Source of the DNA: Clostridia bacterium
GTDB lineage: Bacteria > Bacillota > Clostridia > Christensenellales > CAG-314
Length of the DNA stretch: 38,939 bases
Assembly: GCA_900769665.1 (NCBI GenBank)
Contig: CAAGHL010000076.1
Location: forward strand, 1 to 38,939
Direction: 5' to 3'
A model generated the notes under the pieces. It was not told where the DNA came from. It did not search any database and saw only the letters and a program-made list of their open reading frames with translations. The translations under genes and the position numbers were made by a program. Positions 15,387 through 23,468 of this stretch are shown here, one piece after another (positions within the stretch are counted from its first letter, which is position 1; each line of letters begins with the position of its first letter).

Positions 15387-15629
15387 ATGAAAACAAAAAA
15401 TTGTAGCAACTCCACAACCAAAAACTGCAACGGCAGTAACACCAAGGCACGCAACACCACCGCCAAGAATTGCAAAAACAAGACCAACGGCGGCGCAACA
15501 AACTGCGGCAAGAATACGCGCAACAACTCCGACAGCGAGTCGGACAGCGACCCATTCGGTAGTTACACCGGCAACCCAAGCGGCTTTGGCAAATACGCCG
15601 AGCCGGTACAAGACGCAGACGACCTATAA
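15387..15629 (+). CDS. Asn-rich small protein with 'GSYTG...PVQDADDL' end
   Basis: Eighty residues, preceded by a perfect AGGAGG. Residues 1-50 are low complexity (Asn, Thr, Lys, with regularly spaced Cys in NC pairs). Then come an acidic SESDSDPFGSYTG (47-59) and a C-terminal PVQDADDL. I recall small Clostridial proteins with a similar Asn/Lys-rich start, a 'DPxGSYTGxP' motif and the same PVQDADDL end. They may be spore-associated, but I know of no demonstrated function. A terminator follows 13 bases after the stop. Confidence 0.75.
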   Translation: MKTKNCSNSTTKNCNGSNTKARNTTAKNCKNKTNGGATNCGKNTRNNSDSESDSDPFGSYTGNPSGFGKYAEPVQDADDL

Positions 15630-15642
15630 CCAACAAAAAAAA

Positions 15643-15670
15643 ACGGACTCCGCAATGGAATCCGTTTTTG
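15643..15670. terminator. bidirectional terminator between the Asn-rich gene and gap
   Basis: ACGGACTCC (15643-15651) pairs with GGAATCCGT (15657-15665), flanked by A and T runs on both sides. It ends both convergent genes. Confidence 0.8.
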
Positions 15671-15696
15671 TATTGTCAATCGACTGTCCGTCCGAA

Positions 15697-16764
15697 TTAC
15701 TTGAGTTCGGAGAAGTACTTGATTGTACGCACCATTTGAGATGTGTAGCTGTTTTCGTTGTCGTACCAAGAAACAACTTGTACTTGGTAGGTGTCGTCGT
15801 CAATCTTGGTAACCATAGTTTGCGTAGCGTCAAACAAGCTGCCGAAACGCATACCGATTACGTCGCTGCTGACGATCATTTCGTCGTTGTAGCCGAAGCT
15901 TTGTGTAACTTGGCTCTTCATGTAGTCGTTGATACCGTCAACGGTTACGTCCTTGCCCTTGACAACTGCAACGAGGATTGTCGTGCTGCCGGTGCAAACG
16001 GGTACGCGTTGTGCGCTACCGATAAGTTTGCCGTTGAGTTCGGGGATAACAAGACCAATAGCCTTTGCAGCGCCCGTCGTGTTGGGAACGATGTTTTGAG
16101 CGGCGGCGCGAGCACGACGAAGGTCGCCCTTGCGGTGAGGTCCGTCAAGAACCATTTGGTCGCCCGTGTAAGCGTGTACGGTTGTCATGATACCGCTGAC
16201 GATGGGTGCGTATTCGTTAAGAGCCTTAGCCATGGGTGCAAGGCAGTTTGTCGTGCAACTTGCGGCGCTGATGATTGTGTCTTCAGCCGTAAGAGTACCT
16301 TCGTTTACGCCGTAAACGATTGTGGGAAGGTCCTTGCCTGCGGGTGCGGAAATAACAACTTTGCGTGCGCCTGCGTCGATATGAGCTTGAGCCTTGTCCT
16401 TGCTGCAGTAGAAACCTGTGCACTCGAGCACTACGTCTACCTTCAATTCTCCCCAAGGAAGGTTAGCAGCCTTGGGTTCGGCATAAATGGTGATTTCCTT
16501 TCCGTCAACGGTGATGCTACCGGGAGTAACAACCGTCTTTCCGTCTTCTGCAAGAACGGCGTCCTTGTAAGAAACGGTGTGACCCATTGCAACGTAGTTG
16601 CCTTGAGCCGTGTCATACTTCAAAAGGTGCGCAAGCATCTTGGGGCTGGTAAGGTCGTTGATAGCAACGATTTCGTATCCTTCCGCACCGAACATTTGGC
16701 GGAAAGCAAGACGACCGATACGTCCGAATCCGTTGATAGCTACTCTTACATTTTTCTTAGCCAT
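15697..16764 (-). CDS. gap: glyceraldehyde-3-phosphate dehydrogenase
   Basis: Oxidises glyceraldehyde 3-phosphate to 1,3-bisphosphoglycerate. It has 355 residues, slightly longer than the usual 335 through small insertions. The NAD-binding start is INGFGRIGRLAFR (10-22), with Asp37 (AIND) indicating NAD preference. The active site is SAASCTTNCLAP (167-178) with nucleophile Cys170; the partner His is in 'TTVHAYTGDQ', and the phosphate site is RRARAAAQNIVPNTTGAAKA. The C-terminus WYDNENSYTSQMVRT is typical. GGAGG precedes the ATG at 16764. It is divergent from the aldolase gene fba, so two glycolytic genes share one 190-bp control region. Confidence 0.97.
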   Translation of the reverse strand: MAKKNVRVAINGFGRIGRLAFRQMFGAEGYEIVAINDLTSPKMLAHLLKYDTAQGNYVAMGHTVSYKDAVLAEDGKTVVTPGSITVDGKEITIYAEPKAANLPWGELKVDVVLECTGFYCSKDKAQAHIDAGARKVVISAPAGKDLPTIVYGVNEGTLTAEDTIISAASCTTNCLAPMAKALNEYAPIVSGIMTTVHAYTGDQMVLDGPHRKGDLRRARAAAQNIVPNTTGAAKAIGLVIPELNGKLIGSAQRVPVCTGSTTILVAVVKGKDVTVDGINDYMKSQVTQSFGYNDEMIVSSDVIGMRFGSLFDATQTMVTKIDDDTYQVQVVSWYDNENSYTSQMVRTIKYFSELK

Positions 16765-16849
16765 TTGAGTATACCTCCAAAAAGATTTTCAATTTTGCTT
16801 TTTGTACTTGCTTTACAGAAACAAAGTACTGTGGTACAATACCTTTAGT

Positions 16850-16878
16850 ATTATATCATAGCGCAAAACTTTTGACAA
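16850..16878 (-). promoter_or_regulatory. promoter of gap
   Basis: On the minus strand TTGTCA (16873-16878) and TATAAT (16850-16855) are 17 bases apart. The -35 lies inside TTTTGACAAA, whose other strand reads TTGACA toward fba. The leader holds a GTAC-rich palindrome near 16825-16837. Confidence 0.7.
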
Positions 16879-16953
16879 ACAAAACGATTAGAAATTTTTT
16901 ATAAATTTCATTGTGTGCTTGATAAAATCTATCTATGTTTGGAGGAAACAACT

Positions 16954-17889
16954 ATGGCACTTGTAACAAGCAAAGAGATGTTTGAAAAAGCTTACAAAGG
17001 CGGATACGCTATCGGCGCATTCAACGTCAACAACATGGAAATGGTACAAGCCATTACCGAAGCGGCAAACGAATGTAATTCGCCCGTAATCTTGCAAGTT
17101 TCCGCAGGCGCAAGAAAGTACGCTAACCCCGTGTACCTTCGTCACCTTGTAGCCGCCGCTGTGGAAACAACAAACATCCCCATCGTAATGCACCTTGACC
17201 ACGGCGCAGACTTTGAAATCTGCAAGCAAAGCATCGACGACGGATTTACTTCCGTAATGATCGACGCAAGCAGCAAGCCTTGGGAAGAAAACATTGCCGT
17301 TACTCGCAAGGTTGTGGAATACGCACACGACCACGGCGTTGTGGTAGAAGCCGAACTGGGCAAACTTGCCGGTGTGGAAGACGACGTACACGTGGAAGCA
17401 GACGACGCATTGTTCACTAGCCCCGACGAAGTACAAGAGTTTGTTGCTCGCACGGGCATCGACAGCTTGGCTATCGCTATCGGCACAAGCCACGGCGCAT
17501 ACAAATTCAAGCCCGGTCAAGACCCCAAGCTTCGTTTGGACATCCTTGAGGAAGTAGGCAAGCGTTTGCCCGGATTCCCCATCGTATTGCACGGCGCAAG
17601 CAGCGTACCCCAAGAAAAGGTTGCCATCGTCAACCAATTCGGCGGACACATGCCCGACGCAATCGGTATCCCCGAAAGCGAACTGAGAAAGGCAGCAAAG
17701 ATGGCTGTTTGCAAAATCAACATCGACAGCGACCTCAGACTGAGCTTCACCGCCGCAGTACGCAAGCACTTCTTCGAGCATCCCGACCACTTCGATCCTC
17801 GCCAATACCTCGGCGACGCACGCGCTATGATGAAGGAAGAAGTCAAGCGCAAGATTATCGAAGTACTCGGCAGTGCGGACAAAGCGTAA
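16954..17889 (+). CDS. fba: fructose-1,6-bisphosphate aldolase, class II
   Basis: Cleaves fructose 1,6-bisphosphate into two triose phosphates, using zinc. It has 311 residues, the size of Bacillus-type class II aldolases. Zinc and active-site residues are visible: MHLDHGADFE (79-88, Asp82 and His83), VEAELGKLAGVED (131-143, Glu134), GTSHGAYKF (177-185, His180) and VLHGASSVP (211-219, His213). I chose the ATG at 16954 with GGAGG eight bases upstream; a longer in-frame start lacks this. It is divergent from gap and followed by a strong terminator. Confidence 0.97.
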   Translation: MALVTSKEMFEKAYKGGYAIGAFNVNNMEMVQAITEAANECNSPVILQVSAGARKYANPVYLRHLVAAAVETTNIPIVMHLDHGADFEICKQSIDDGFTSVMIDASSKPWEENIAVTRKVVEYAHDHGVVVEAELGKLAGVEDDVHVEADDALFTSPDEVQEFVARTGIDSLAIAIGTSHGAYKFKPGQDPKLRLDILEEVGKRLPGFPIVLHGASSVPQEKVAIVNQFGGHMPDAIGIPESELRKAAKMAVCKINIDSDLRLSFTAAVRKHFFEHPDHFDPRQYLGDARAMMKEEVKRKIIEVLGSADKA

Positions 17890-17908
17890 TCACCCCAACA
17901 CAAACAGA

Positions 17909-17939
17909 GGAGCAAACCACCACGGCTTGCTCCTTTTTT
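17909..17939 (+). terminator. terminator of fba
   Basis: GGAGCAA (17909-17915) pairs with TTGCTCC (17927-17933), followed by six T, 20 bases after the stop codon. Confidence 0.85.
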
Positions 17940-18071
17940 GTTACGACAATAATGTACGTGAGTTGTAATACGCAACCACAAAGCACAATGCAATGACAAT
18001 TAAAAACACGCCATTACTTCAAATACTCCTTGCTCACAGTCATACTAAGCACTTCGGACGACATTGACATC

Positions 18072-18350
18072 AAAAAAAAAAGAAGTTGCCGAACATACAC
18101 CCGACAACTCCCTTTGATATGGAATGATATAGAACGAATCTACATCCGAGTTTAGGCGGACCACGTCGTCCGCGTAGCGACCAAAACACAAAACCAACGA
18201 CATCGAAAAGCGCACCGCAACACCAAGTGCCGCGGTCCTTCCCTAGCGCACTACGGCTCGTTTAGTCACCGTAAAATTTGACAACGCCGACAATTTCGCT
18301 ACAAAAACTCGAGTTTGTCGACGCATTGGTCATATGTGATAAATTGATAT
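18072..18350 (-). ncRNA. candidate structured noncoding RNA, unassigned
   Basis: A minus-strand transcript of about 275 bases is suggested by a promoter (18355-18384) at one end and an intrinsic terminator (18072-18109) at the other, with no gene that has a ribosome binding site between them. Stable stems are present: GCGGAC/GTCCGC (18156-18161 with 18168-18173) and a two-part stem GCGC-ACCGC / GCGGT-GCGC (18210-18218 with 18232-18249). The terminator stem pairs fully only on this strand (a U-G wobble here is a C-A mismatch on the other) and ends in ten T. It matches no RNA family that I can name. A 52-codon frame starts at 18203 without a ribosome site and runs through the terminator, so I discount it. 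Confidence 0.4.
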
Positions 18351-18365
18351 AAATAGGTTATCACA
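18335..18365. promoter_or_regulatory. inverted repeat, likely XRE operator
   Basis: TGTGATAA (18335-18342) and TTATCACA (18358-18365), a perfect 8-base inverted repeat with a 15-base spacer, cover the -10 box of the minus-strand promoter and lie about 85 bases before the XRE gene. Palindromes of this size are typical XRE-family sites; binding is inference. Confidence 0.5.
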
Positions 18366-18384
18366 AACTAGCCCGAAATGTCAA
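18355..18384 (-). promoter_or_regulatory. promoter of the candidate noncoding RNA
   Basis: On the minus strand TTGACA (18379-18384) and TAACCT (18355-18360) have an 18-base spacer. The -10 box is weak and lies in the inverted repeat. Confidence 0.4.
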
Positions 18385-18447
18385 TTGTTTACATCACAAT
18401 TTGAGATATGAATTTCGTTTGGCATTTTTATTGGTAAAGTGAATGAC

Positions 18448-18639
18448 ATGAGACTCAAGGAATTGAGAAAAGAAAACCAATACACGCAACAATTCGTAGC
18501 CGAGTATCTCAATATCAAACAAAACACTTACTCACAGTACGAAAACGAACAACGACAAATTCCTATATCGCAACTGATGATGCTGGCTAAGCTGTACGAC
18601 GTGTCCGTCGATTACATACTGGAACTTGTCGATTACTAA
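18448..18639 (+). CDS. XRE-family helix-turn-helix regulator
   Basis: Sixty-three residues forming a single HTH_XRE domain: MRLKELRKENQYTQQFVAEYLNI, recognition region QNTYSQYENEQRQIPISQLMMLAKLYDVSVDYI. There is nothing C-terminal to the DNA-binding fold, so it is a minimal repressor of the Cro/SinR kind. I chose the ATG at 18448; a GTG nine bases upstream is possible. A weak promoter TTGTTT-16-TATGAA lies at 18385-18412. It faces away from the candidate noncoding RNA, with an inverted repeat between them, so it may control both. A terminator follows. Confidence 0.88.
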   Translation: MRLKELRKENQYTQQFVAEYLNIKQNTYSQYENEQRQIPISQLMMLAKLYDVSVDYILELVDY

Positions 18640-18683
18640 ATTGCACTATTTCAAAATGAAATAACAACATATATACAAAGCGC

Positions 18684-18716
18684 AGAAGTTGACATTACAT
18701 CAACTTCTTTTTTTTT
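18684..18716 (+). terminator. terminator of the XRE gene
   Basis: AGAAGTTGA (18684-18692) pairs perfectly with TCAACTTCT (18700-18708), followed by a long T run. Confidence 0.85.
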
Positions 18717-18734
18717 AGAGATTTATATGGGGAG

Positions 18735-19058
18735 AAACTTTTTGGAAAAAGTTTGGCGACCAACGGACTGGAAATGTAAGGGTGTAGGCGCTTATACCTA
18801 AACACTATATTCATATACAATTTTGCAATACATACAAGAATTTTCACAGCGAGTACTCGCCCACAACTGCTTGCACATTTGGCGTTCATGATTGTGATGA
18901 TTTTTGACAAATGGGCGAGGAACAGTACTTTACGTACGTGACTTCGCACATTTGCCAAACCATCGGGGAAAGCGCGCAATCAGGGACGCCAAATGCTTGC
19001 ATTTTCAGTCCGTTGGTCGCCCACCCCCATACCCCTCTTCAAAAACTTTGAGGAGGGG
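18735..19058. repeat. 320-bp foldback element
   Basis: Long inverted arms: GGCGACCAACGGACTG (18755-18770) is a perfect complement of 19006-19021, extended to 24 of 26 bases. Inside, 18873-18894 matches the complement of 18977-18996 with few changes, and AGTACTCGCCCA (around 18852-18863) resembles the complement of the GGGCGAG...AGTAC near 18913. The left edge adds an AAACTTTTT/AAAAAGTTT palindrome (18735-18754) and the right edge a CCCCTC/GAGGGG hairpin. It is non-coding and looks like a MITE or foldback mobile element. Confidence 0.65.
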
Positions 19059-19289
19059 TATGAAAAGATACTATTTGCAAGAGGAATTATTTGGAGTAAA
19101 AGTAGCAATTGACACAAGAAAAGACATATAACGCATCAATTAGCTATATACAAATAGATAGCCGGTGCACAACGCATACAATGCTCCAATAGACTGTCAC
19201 TCTAAAGCTATCTATAATGGCAGTATTCAACCCTTTTTTACACCATTATTTCCACCAAATTACACTACTGTTTTTGACCAATCGCACTG
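19059..19289. other. spacer downstream of glmM-like gene
   Basis: An AT-rich spacer with no supported gene. CTATCTAT / ATAGATAG-like motifs recur around 19144-19216, but I see no confident terminator. Confidence 0.4.
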
Positions 19290-20585
19290 CTACTTTCCAT
19301 ACGTTGCCGCGACTTCCGCCATGGCTTTTGCGGCGTCGGCGCCCTCTATGTACACGCGAAGTTTGTTTTCCGTGCCGCTTTTACGCAACACTATCCTACA
19401 ATCGGGGTACAGGCGTTGTAATCTACGTCTTGTTTCAGCAAGGCGCTCGGGGCGTGCTATCTCGGCGTTTTGCTCGTCAAACGGAATACTCTCCGCCATG
19501 TACGGCACGTCCACGCACTCCTCGGTGTAGCGCAACAAACTGCCCGTTTCCCGATAAATCTTGGCAACAAACATTGCGTTGACCAATGCGTCGCTACTGG
19601 TTGCAAAGTCGCTCATTAGGTAATGTCCGCTTTCCTCGCCGCCGAAATTCAGTCCGTTGTGCGCCATCATGTCAAACACGTTACTGTCCCCGACGTCACT
19701 GCGCAGTAGCGTTACGCCAAGCTTATTTAGCGCCGTTTCCACTCCGCCGTTGGTCAGCACAGTGCCAACCGCCGTATCGTGTTTCAACTCGCCGTTTTCC
19801 GCCAAGTACTTCGCAATTGCGTAGTAAATTTTGTTATTCGGTACAAGTTCCGTGCCTTCCGCCACGCCCAAACGGTCGCAATCGCCGTCAAAGGTGAACC
19901 CGATGTGAAAGTTGCCACGTTGCATATAATCCACCAACACGTCGGCATGCGTTGCGCCGCAGTCCACGTTTACTTTGCTTCCGCACGGCTTGGCATTGAG
20001 CGCCGACACGTCCGCCCCTGCGCCCACAAACACCTGCGTTGCCACACGGAAACACGCCCCGTAACAGCAATCCAGCGCCACACGCAAACCGCCCAAATCG
20101 GTACAAACGGCACGCAACACGTCCTCGGTGTAAATGTTGTCGATGTCGTAAAATATCGGCTCGCACACACGAGGCAGTTTGTCCGACGGCAATGTCAGTC
20201 CGTTCATCAACGCCGATACCGCACGTTGGCGTTGCGAGCAAAGCTTTACGCCGTAGCGGTCAAACACCTTCAACCCGTTGTCCGTCGGCGGATTGTGGCT
20301 TGCCGTAATCATTACGCCGAAGTCCGCGCCGAACTTTCGCACGAAATGCGCCACTGCGTTGGTCGGCAATATGCCTATGTTTATTACGTTGCCGCCGCCG
20401 TCGTACACGCCTGCCGTCAGTGCACCGCACAATTTATCGCCGGATGTACGCGTATCACGACAAACGACAACTATCGGACACTCGTCCCCGAGCAACGCTA
20501 AACTTTTGCCCAACAAATAAGCAGTGCCGTCGGTGACGGTACTGCCGTAAGTGCCTCTTATTCCGTCCGTACCGAATAGATTCAT
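19290..20585 (-). CDS. glmM: phosphohexomutase, probable phosphoglucosamine mutase
   Basis: Converts glucosamine 6-phosphate to glucosamine 1-phosphate for peptidoglycan precursors. It has 431 residues (GlmM is usually about 445). The start MNLFGTDGIRGTYG is GlmM-like; the active-site loop TASHNPP has phospho-Ser96. The metal loop is DGDCDR (233-238), the sugar loop GGEESGH (315-321) and the phosphate loop RKSGTEN (401-407). GlmM normally has GGEQSGH and R-SGTEP, so a phosphomannomutase/phosphoglucomutase role is possible. I chose the ATG at 20585, with AGGAGG six bases upstream; the longer in-frame N-terminus reads through leader DNA. Confidence 0.78.
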   Translation of the reverse strand: MNLFGTDGIRGTYGSTVTDGTAYLLGKSLALLGDECPIVVVCRDTRTSGDKLCGALTAGVYDGGGNVINIGILPTNAVAHFVRKFGADFGVMITASHNPPTDNGLKVFDRYGVKLCSQRQRAVSALMNGLTLPSDKLPRVCEPIFYDIDNIYTEDVLRAVCTDLGGLRVALDCCYGACFRVATQVFVGAGADVSALNAKPCGSKVNVDCGATHADVLVDYMQRGNFHIGFTFDGDCDRLGVAEGTELVPNNKIYYAIAKYLAENGELKHDTAVGTVLTNGGVETALNKLGVTLLRSDVGDSNVFDMMAHNGLNFGGEESGHYLMSDFATSSDALVNAMFVAKIYRETGSLLRYTEECVDVPYMAESIPFDEQNAEIARPERLAETRRRLQRLYPDCRIVLRKSGTENKLRVYIEGADAAKAMAEVAATYGK

Positions 20586-20833
20586 AGCAAACCTCCTAGG
20601 GTCCTCGTTTGGCGTTTTGCCCACGCCAGTGATTACTATTTTCTTCGGTATTTTTGGAACTAAGTTTTCTGTTGTAAAATTTGTTTTTTGTACTCTACTA
20701 TCTTGCGTGCAAATTCTATTGCCGATTTTGTCGACCAACCATGTCGGCTGTATAGTTGTTACAATCGACATTTATACTTATATAGATGTAATAAAAATTA
20801 ATCTCTCTATATCCTATTGTTACCGGGCAAGAC

Positions 20834-21742
20834 TTATTCGCCCATCGACGACTTTGCGGCATATGCCGTTGCAAACACTGCGGCTTTTGCCCCGTCGGCG
20901 GCGGCAGTAACCACTTGTTTCAAAGGTCCGTCGGTAACATCGCCTGCGGCAAACAAACCGTCGACCGCCGTTTGACACTTCGCGTCCACCATCAAGTAGC
21001 CTTTGCCGTCCTTCACGCCATCAATATGCACAAATTCCGTCACGGGCGTTGCGCCCACCGCCACAAACATTGCGACAACATCCAAGCGTTGGGTTGTTCC
21101 GTCTGCGTATAAGTCTATGCCTTCCACGACATCTTCGCCAACAATTGCCGACACCGACGCATTGTACAGCACCGATACGTTGGACTTTGCCGTCAGTTCG
21201 CTAACGGCGGCATCCTCGGCGGTAAGCTTGTCCGACGGGCAAACAACCACGACTTCGGCAACGACGTCCGCCAAGTAGGTAGCCTCGCGAACGGCTTGTC
21301 CTCCGCCGCCAACAACGGCAACACGCTTTCCGCGGAAAAAGTTTCCGTCGCATGTGGCACAGTAGCTAACGCCCTTGCCGACCCAATCAGCCTCGAAACC
21401 CAGCTTGTTGTGCGAAGTACCCGTTGCCACCACCACGGCAGGAAACTCGTAGCGATTTTTGTCCGTTTCCACGACAAACGCCTTGCCTTGTTTGGTAAGC
21501 GACACAACACGTTCCCGTGTCGGCTTCAACCCGAGCGACTTGGCGTGCGAAGCAAAGTTTTGCGCAAGTTGCCAACCTTCTACGCTGATATAGCTAGGGC
21601 AATTTTCCACCTTGTCGATTGTGGTCAACAAACCGCCCAAACCGTATTGTTCAAACATGGTCACTTCGGCATTGGCACGCAATGCGTACACCGCCGCGCT
21701 AAGTCCGGCAACGCCGCCGCCGATGATAGCAATTCTTTTCAT
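20834..21742 (-). CDS. thioredoxin-reductase-like flavoprotein with altered NADPH site
   Basis: It has 302 residues, typical of low-molecular-weight thioredoxin reductase. The FAD-binding start is IAIIGGGVAGLSAA (4-17), the redox pair is CATC (Cys128, Cys131), and the FAD end is GLFAAGDV near 270. It differs from NADPH-dependent TrxB: the GGGDSA loop is GGGGQA (145-150), and the HRRxxxRA motif that holds the NADPH phosphate is replaced by CPSDKLTAED (168-177). Loss of these arginines suggests NADH, ferredoxin or another donor, as in the flavin-type thioredoxin reductases of some Clostridia. Start ATG 21742 with GAGG upstream. No thioredoxin gene is adjacent. Confidence 0.85.
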   Translation of the reverse strand: MKRIAIIGGGVAGLSAAVYALRANAEVTMFEQYGLGGLLTTIDKVENCPSYISVEGWQLAQNFASHAKSLGLKPTRERVVSLTKQGKAFVVETDKNRYEFPAVVVATGTSHNKLGFEADWVGKGVSYCATCDGNFFRGKRVAVVGGGGQAVREATYLADVVAEVVVVCPSDKLTAEDAAVSELTAKSNVSVLYNASVSAIVGEDVVEGIDLYADGTTQRLDVVAMFVAVGATPVTEFVHIDGVKDGKGYLMVDAKCQTAVDGLFAAGDVTDGPLKQVVTAAADGAKAAVFATAYAAKSSMGE

Positions 21743-22046
21743 GGTTACCTCTTTGTTTCGCCCTAGTCGTTTAGTCAGACGGGCGCATTTTCCTTGGTTG
21801 GCGTACAACGATTGTACACCCTAGCCAATGCAAAATTTTGACGTTTTTTGTTGTATTTGGTCGTAAAAAATCACATACGTATTGATTTTTTCGTTACATG
21901 CACACTCCAATCGACAACTGCTCGGATGTGCATTTGCGCAAGTGTTCAAGTGCAAGTACGACATTAACAAGTATCGAAATAATCAACTACGATACACTTA
22001 CTTTACGCCAAATAATAAGGTTGTTAGTGATAGCTAGATTAACCCT
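21743..22046. other. spacer between trxB-like gene and prs, with repeats
   Basis: No gene. A palindrome GTACAA-CGA-TTGTAC (21803-21817) overlaps a TACAAT -10-like box on the minus strand about 65 bases upstream of the trxB-like start and may be an operator. A copy of repeat family C lies at 21860-21900 and of family A at 22021-22048. Confidence 0.45.
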
Positions 22047-22048
22047 AC
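22021..22048 (+). repeat. dispersed repeat family A, copy 1
   Basis: The core TTAGTGATAGCTA followed by TTAACCCTAC also occurs at 26131-26158 (same strand) and 25784-25810 (opposite strand). It overlaps the prs terminator tail. Confidence 0.6.
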
Positions 22049-22077
22049 AAAAACAGCCCGTCTATGCGACAGGCTGT
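22047..22077 (-). terminator. terminator of prs
   Basis: ACAGCC (22053-22058) pairs with GGCTGT (22072-22077), extended by GTC/GAC inside. On the minus strand TTTTTGT follows. Confidence 0.75.
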
Positions 22078-22091
22078 AATGTATCGTTCTA

Positions 22092-23048
22092 TTACTCGTA
22101 CAGTTTACTTACGGGCAAATCGGTGTACACGCGCTCGATTGCTTCGGCAAACAAAGCGTATGTCGGCACAACTTCGATCTTGTCCAACTTCTTGGATTCG
22201 GGCAGAGGGATTGTATCCAACACCACCACTTTTGTAAGGGGGCTATCTTGCAAACGTTGGATTGCGGGACCGCTGAGCACTGCGTGCGTGCAGCAAGCGA
22301 TGATCTTTGCCGCACCGTTGTCCGCAAGAGCTTGTGCGCCTTGCGTAATGGTGCCTGCCGTGTCGATCATGTCGTCGAACATAAGGCAAGTTTTGCCCTT
22401 TACGTCGCCGATGATGTTCATTACTTCCATCACGTTAGCCTTGGGACGACGTTTGTCGATGATGGCAAGAGGCGCATTGAACTTTGCCGCCATTGCACGA
22501 CTGCGAGCAACGCTACCTACGTCGGGACTGACAACAATCAGGTTGTCGTCCTCAATACCTTGCTTTTTGAAGTACTTGGCAAGCAAAGGCATACCCATCA
22601 GGTTGTCCACGGGGACATTGAAGAAACCTTGCAATTGGCTGCTGTGTAAATCCATCGTCAATACGCGGTTTGCGCCTGCCGTTTGCAAAATGTCGGCAAC
22701 AAGCTTAGCCGAAATGGGATCGCGCGCACGTGCCTTACGGTCTTGGCGAGCATATCCGAAGTACGGTATTACGGCGGTAATACGTCCTGCGGAAGCACGC
22801 TTCAATGCGTCGATAATTACCAACAACTCCATAAGGTTGTCGTTGACGGGACTGCAAGTGGATTGCACCACAAACACGTCGCAACCGCGCACCGTTTCCT
22901 TGATGTTTACCGAAGTTTCGCCGTCGCTAAACTTGCCTACCTCGATTTTTCCGAGTTGCAAGTCCAACTGTTGACAAATTTGTTGAGCCAAATCTTTGCT
23001 GGCGTTGCCGGCAAAAATCTTGATTGCACCGTGTGTCTGATTCAACAT
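22092..23048 (-). CDS. prs: ribose-phosphate pyrophosphokinase (PRPP synthetase)
   Basis: Makes PRPP from ribose 5-phosphate and ATP for nucleotide, His and Trp synthesis. It has 318 residues, the class I norm. Visible signatures are FSDGETSVNIKETVRG, the flexible ATP loop IPYFGYARQDRKARARDPIS, the metal site MDLHSSQLQGFF, and the PRPP loop CLMFDDMIDTAGT (FDDMIDTAGT, where most have VDDMIDTAGT). I chose the ATG at 23048, preceded by GGGGGA; an in-frame ATG 12 bases upstream lacks a site. It is transcribed alone, with its own promoter and terminator. Confidence 0.97.
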   Translation of the reverse strand: MLNQTHGAIKIFAGNASKDLAQQICQQLDLQLGKIEVGKFSDGETSVNIKETVRGCDVFVVQSTCSPVNDNLMELLVIIDALKRASAGRITAVIPYFGYARQDRKARARDPISAKLVADILQTAGANRVLTMDLHSSQLQGFFNVPVDNLMGMPLLAKYFKKQGIEDDNLIVVSPDVGSVARSRAMAAKFNAPLAIIDKRRPKANVMEVMNIIGDVKGKTCLMFDDMIDTAGTITQGAQALADNGAAKIIACCTHAVLSGPAIQRLQDSPLTKVVVLDTIPLPESKKLDKIEVVPTYALFAEAIERVYTDLPVSKLYE

Positions 23049-23151
23049 AAATTCCCCCATGTTCGACAGAGCAATTGTTTTGCACCGATAGTTTTGTTTT
23101 TTAGTTTTGGTTTGTGCAGTCCACACTGCGTGGACACTCGTCGACAATACT

Positions 23152-23180
23152 ATTTTAATCTTACCGACAAAAAGTGTCAA
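23152..23180 (-). promoter_or_regulatory. promoter of prs
   Basis: On the minus strand TTGACA (23175-23180) and TAAAAT (23152-23157) are 17 bases apart. The 100-base leader contains a hairpin GTCCAC/GTGGAC (23119-23135). Confidence 0.75.
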
Positions 23181-23390
23181 GCAAAACCCCGCACGAAAAA
23201 GACTTATAAAAGAAAACTTTTCACCGCCAACAAACGCAAAGTTTTTCAATGATATTTCACTCGCCAAAACGCCGCAAATGTGCGCATATTTACCGTCTGT
23301 GAAACGCCGTCGCACGCCCTACAACACAATTGTCGACCGTTTTGCCACACGACACACACATTGCCGCAACAAATGTCGGATTACATCATC

Positions 23391-23419
23391 TTGCACCGCC
23401 GTTGCGCCCTCGATACATA
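23391..23419 (+). promoter_or_regulatory. candidate promoter of the MBG/YDG surface protein gene
   Basis: TTGCAC (23391-23396) and TACATA (23414-23419) with a 17-base spacer, 50 bases before the start codon. The boxes are imperfect. Confidence 0.4.
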
Positions 23420-23468
23420 ACTTTTTGTGCGCCGCTCATACTAAGCGCAAGACAAAAAGGAGGCACAT

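Noticed and set aside
15586..16848. 420-codon open frame opposite gap
   Set aside because: Antisense shadow of a certain GAPDH gene; Val/Cys-rich content has no family likeness.
18225..18248. T-box-like string AGGGAAGGACCGCGG on the minus strand
   Set aside because: The required TGGN core is changed, and no terminator/antiterminator pair follows at the right distance. Not a functional T-box.
18240..18275. tmRNA-like GACTAAAC...GTAG pattern on the minus strand
   Set aside because: No tag frame, T loop (TTCGA) or CCA end is present; the likeness is limited to a few bases.
21898..22974. 358-codon open frame opposite prs
   Set aside because: Runs through the prs terminator and the antisense of PRPP synthetase; no ribosome site.
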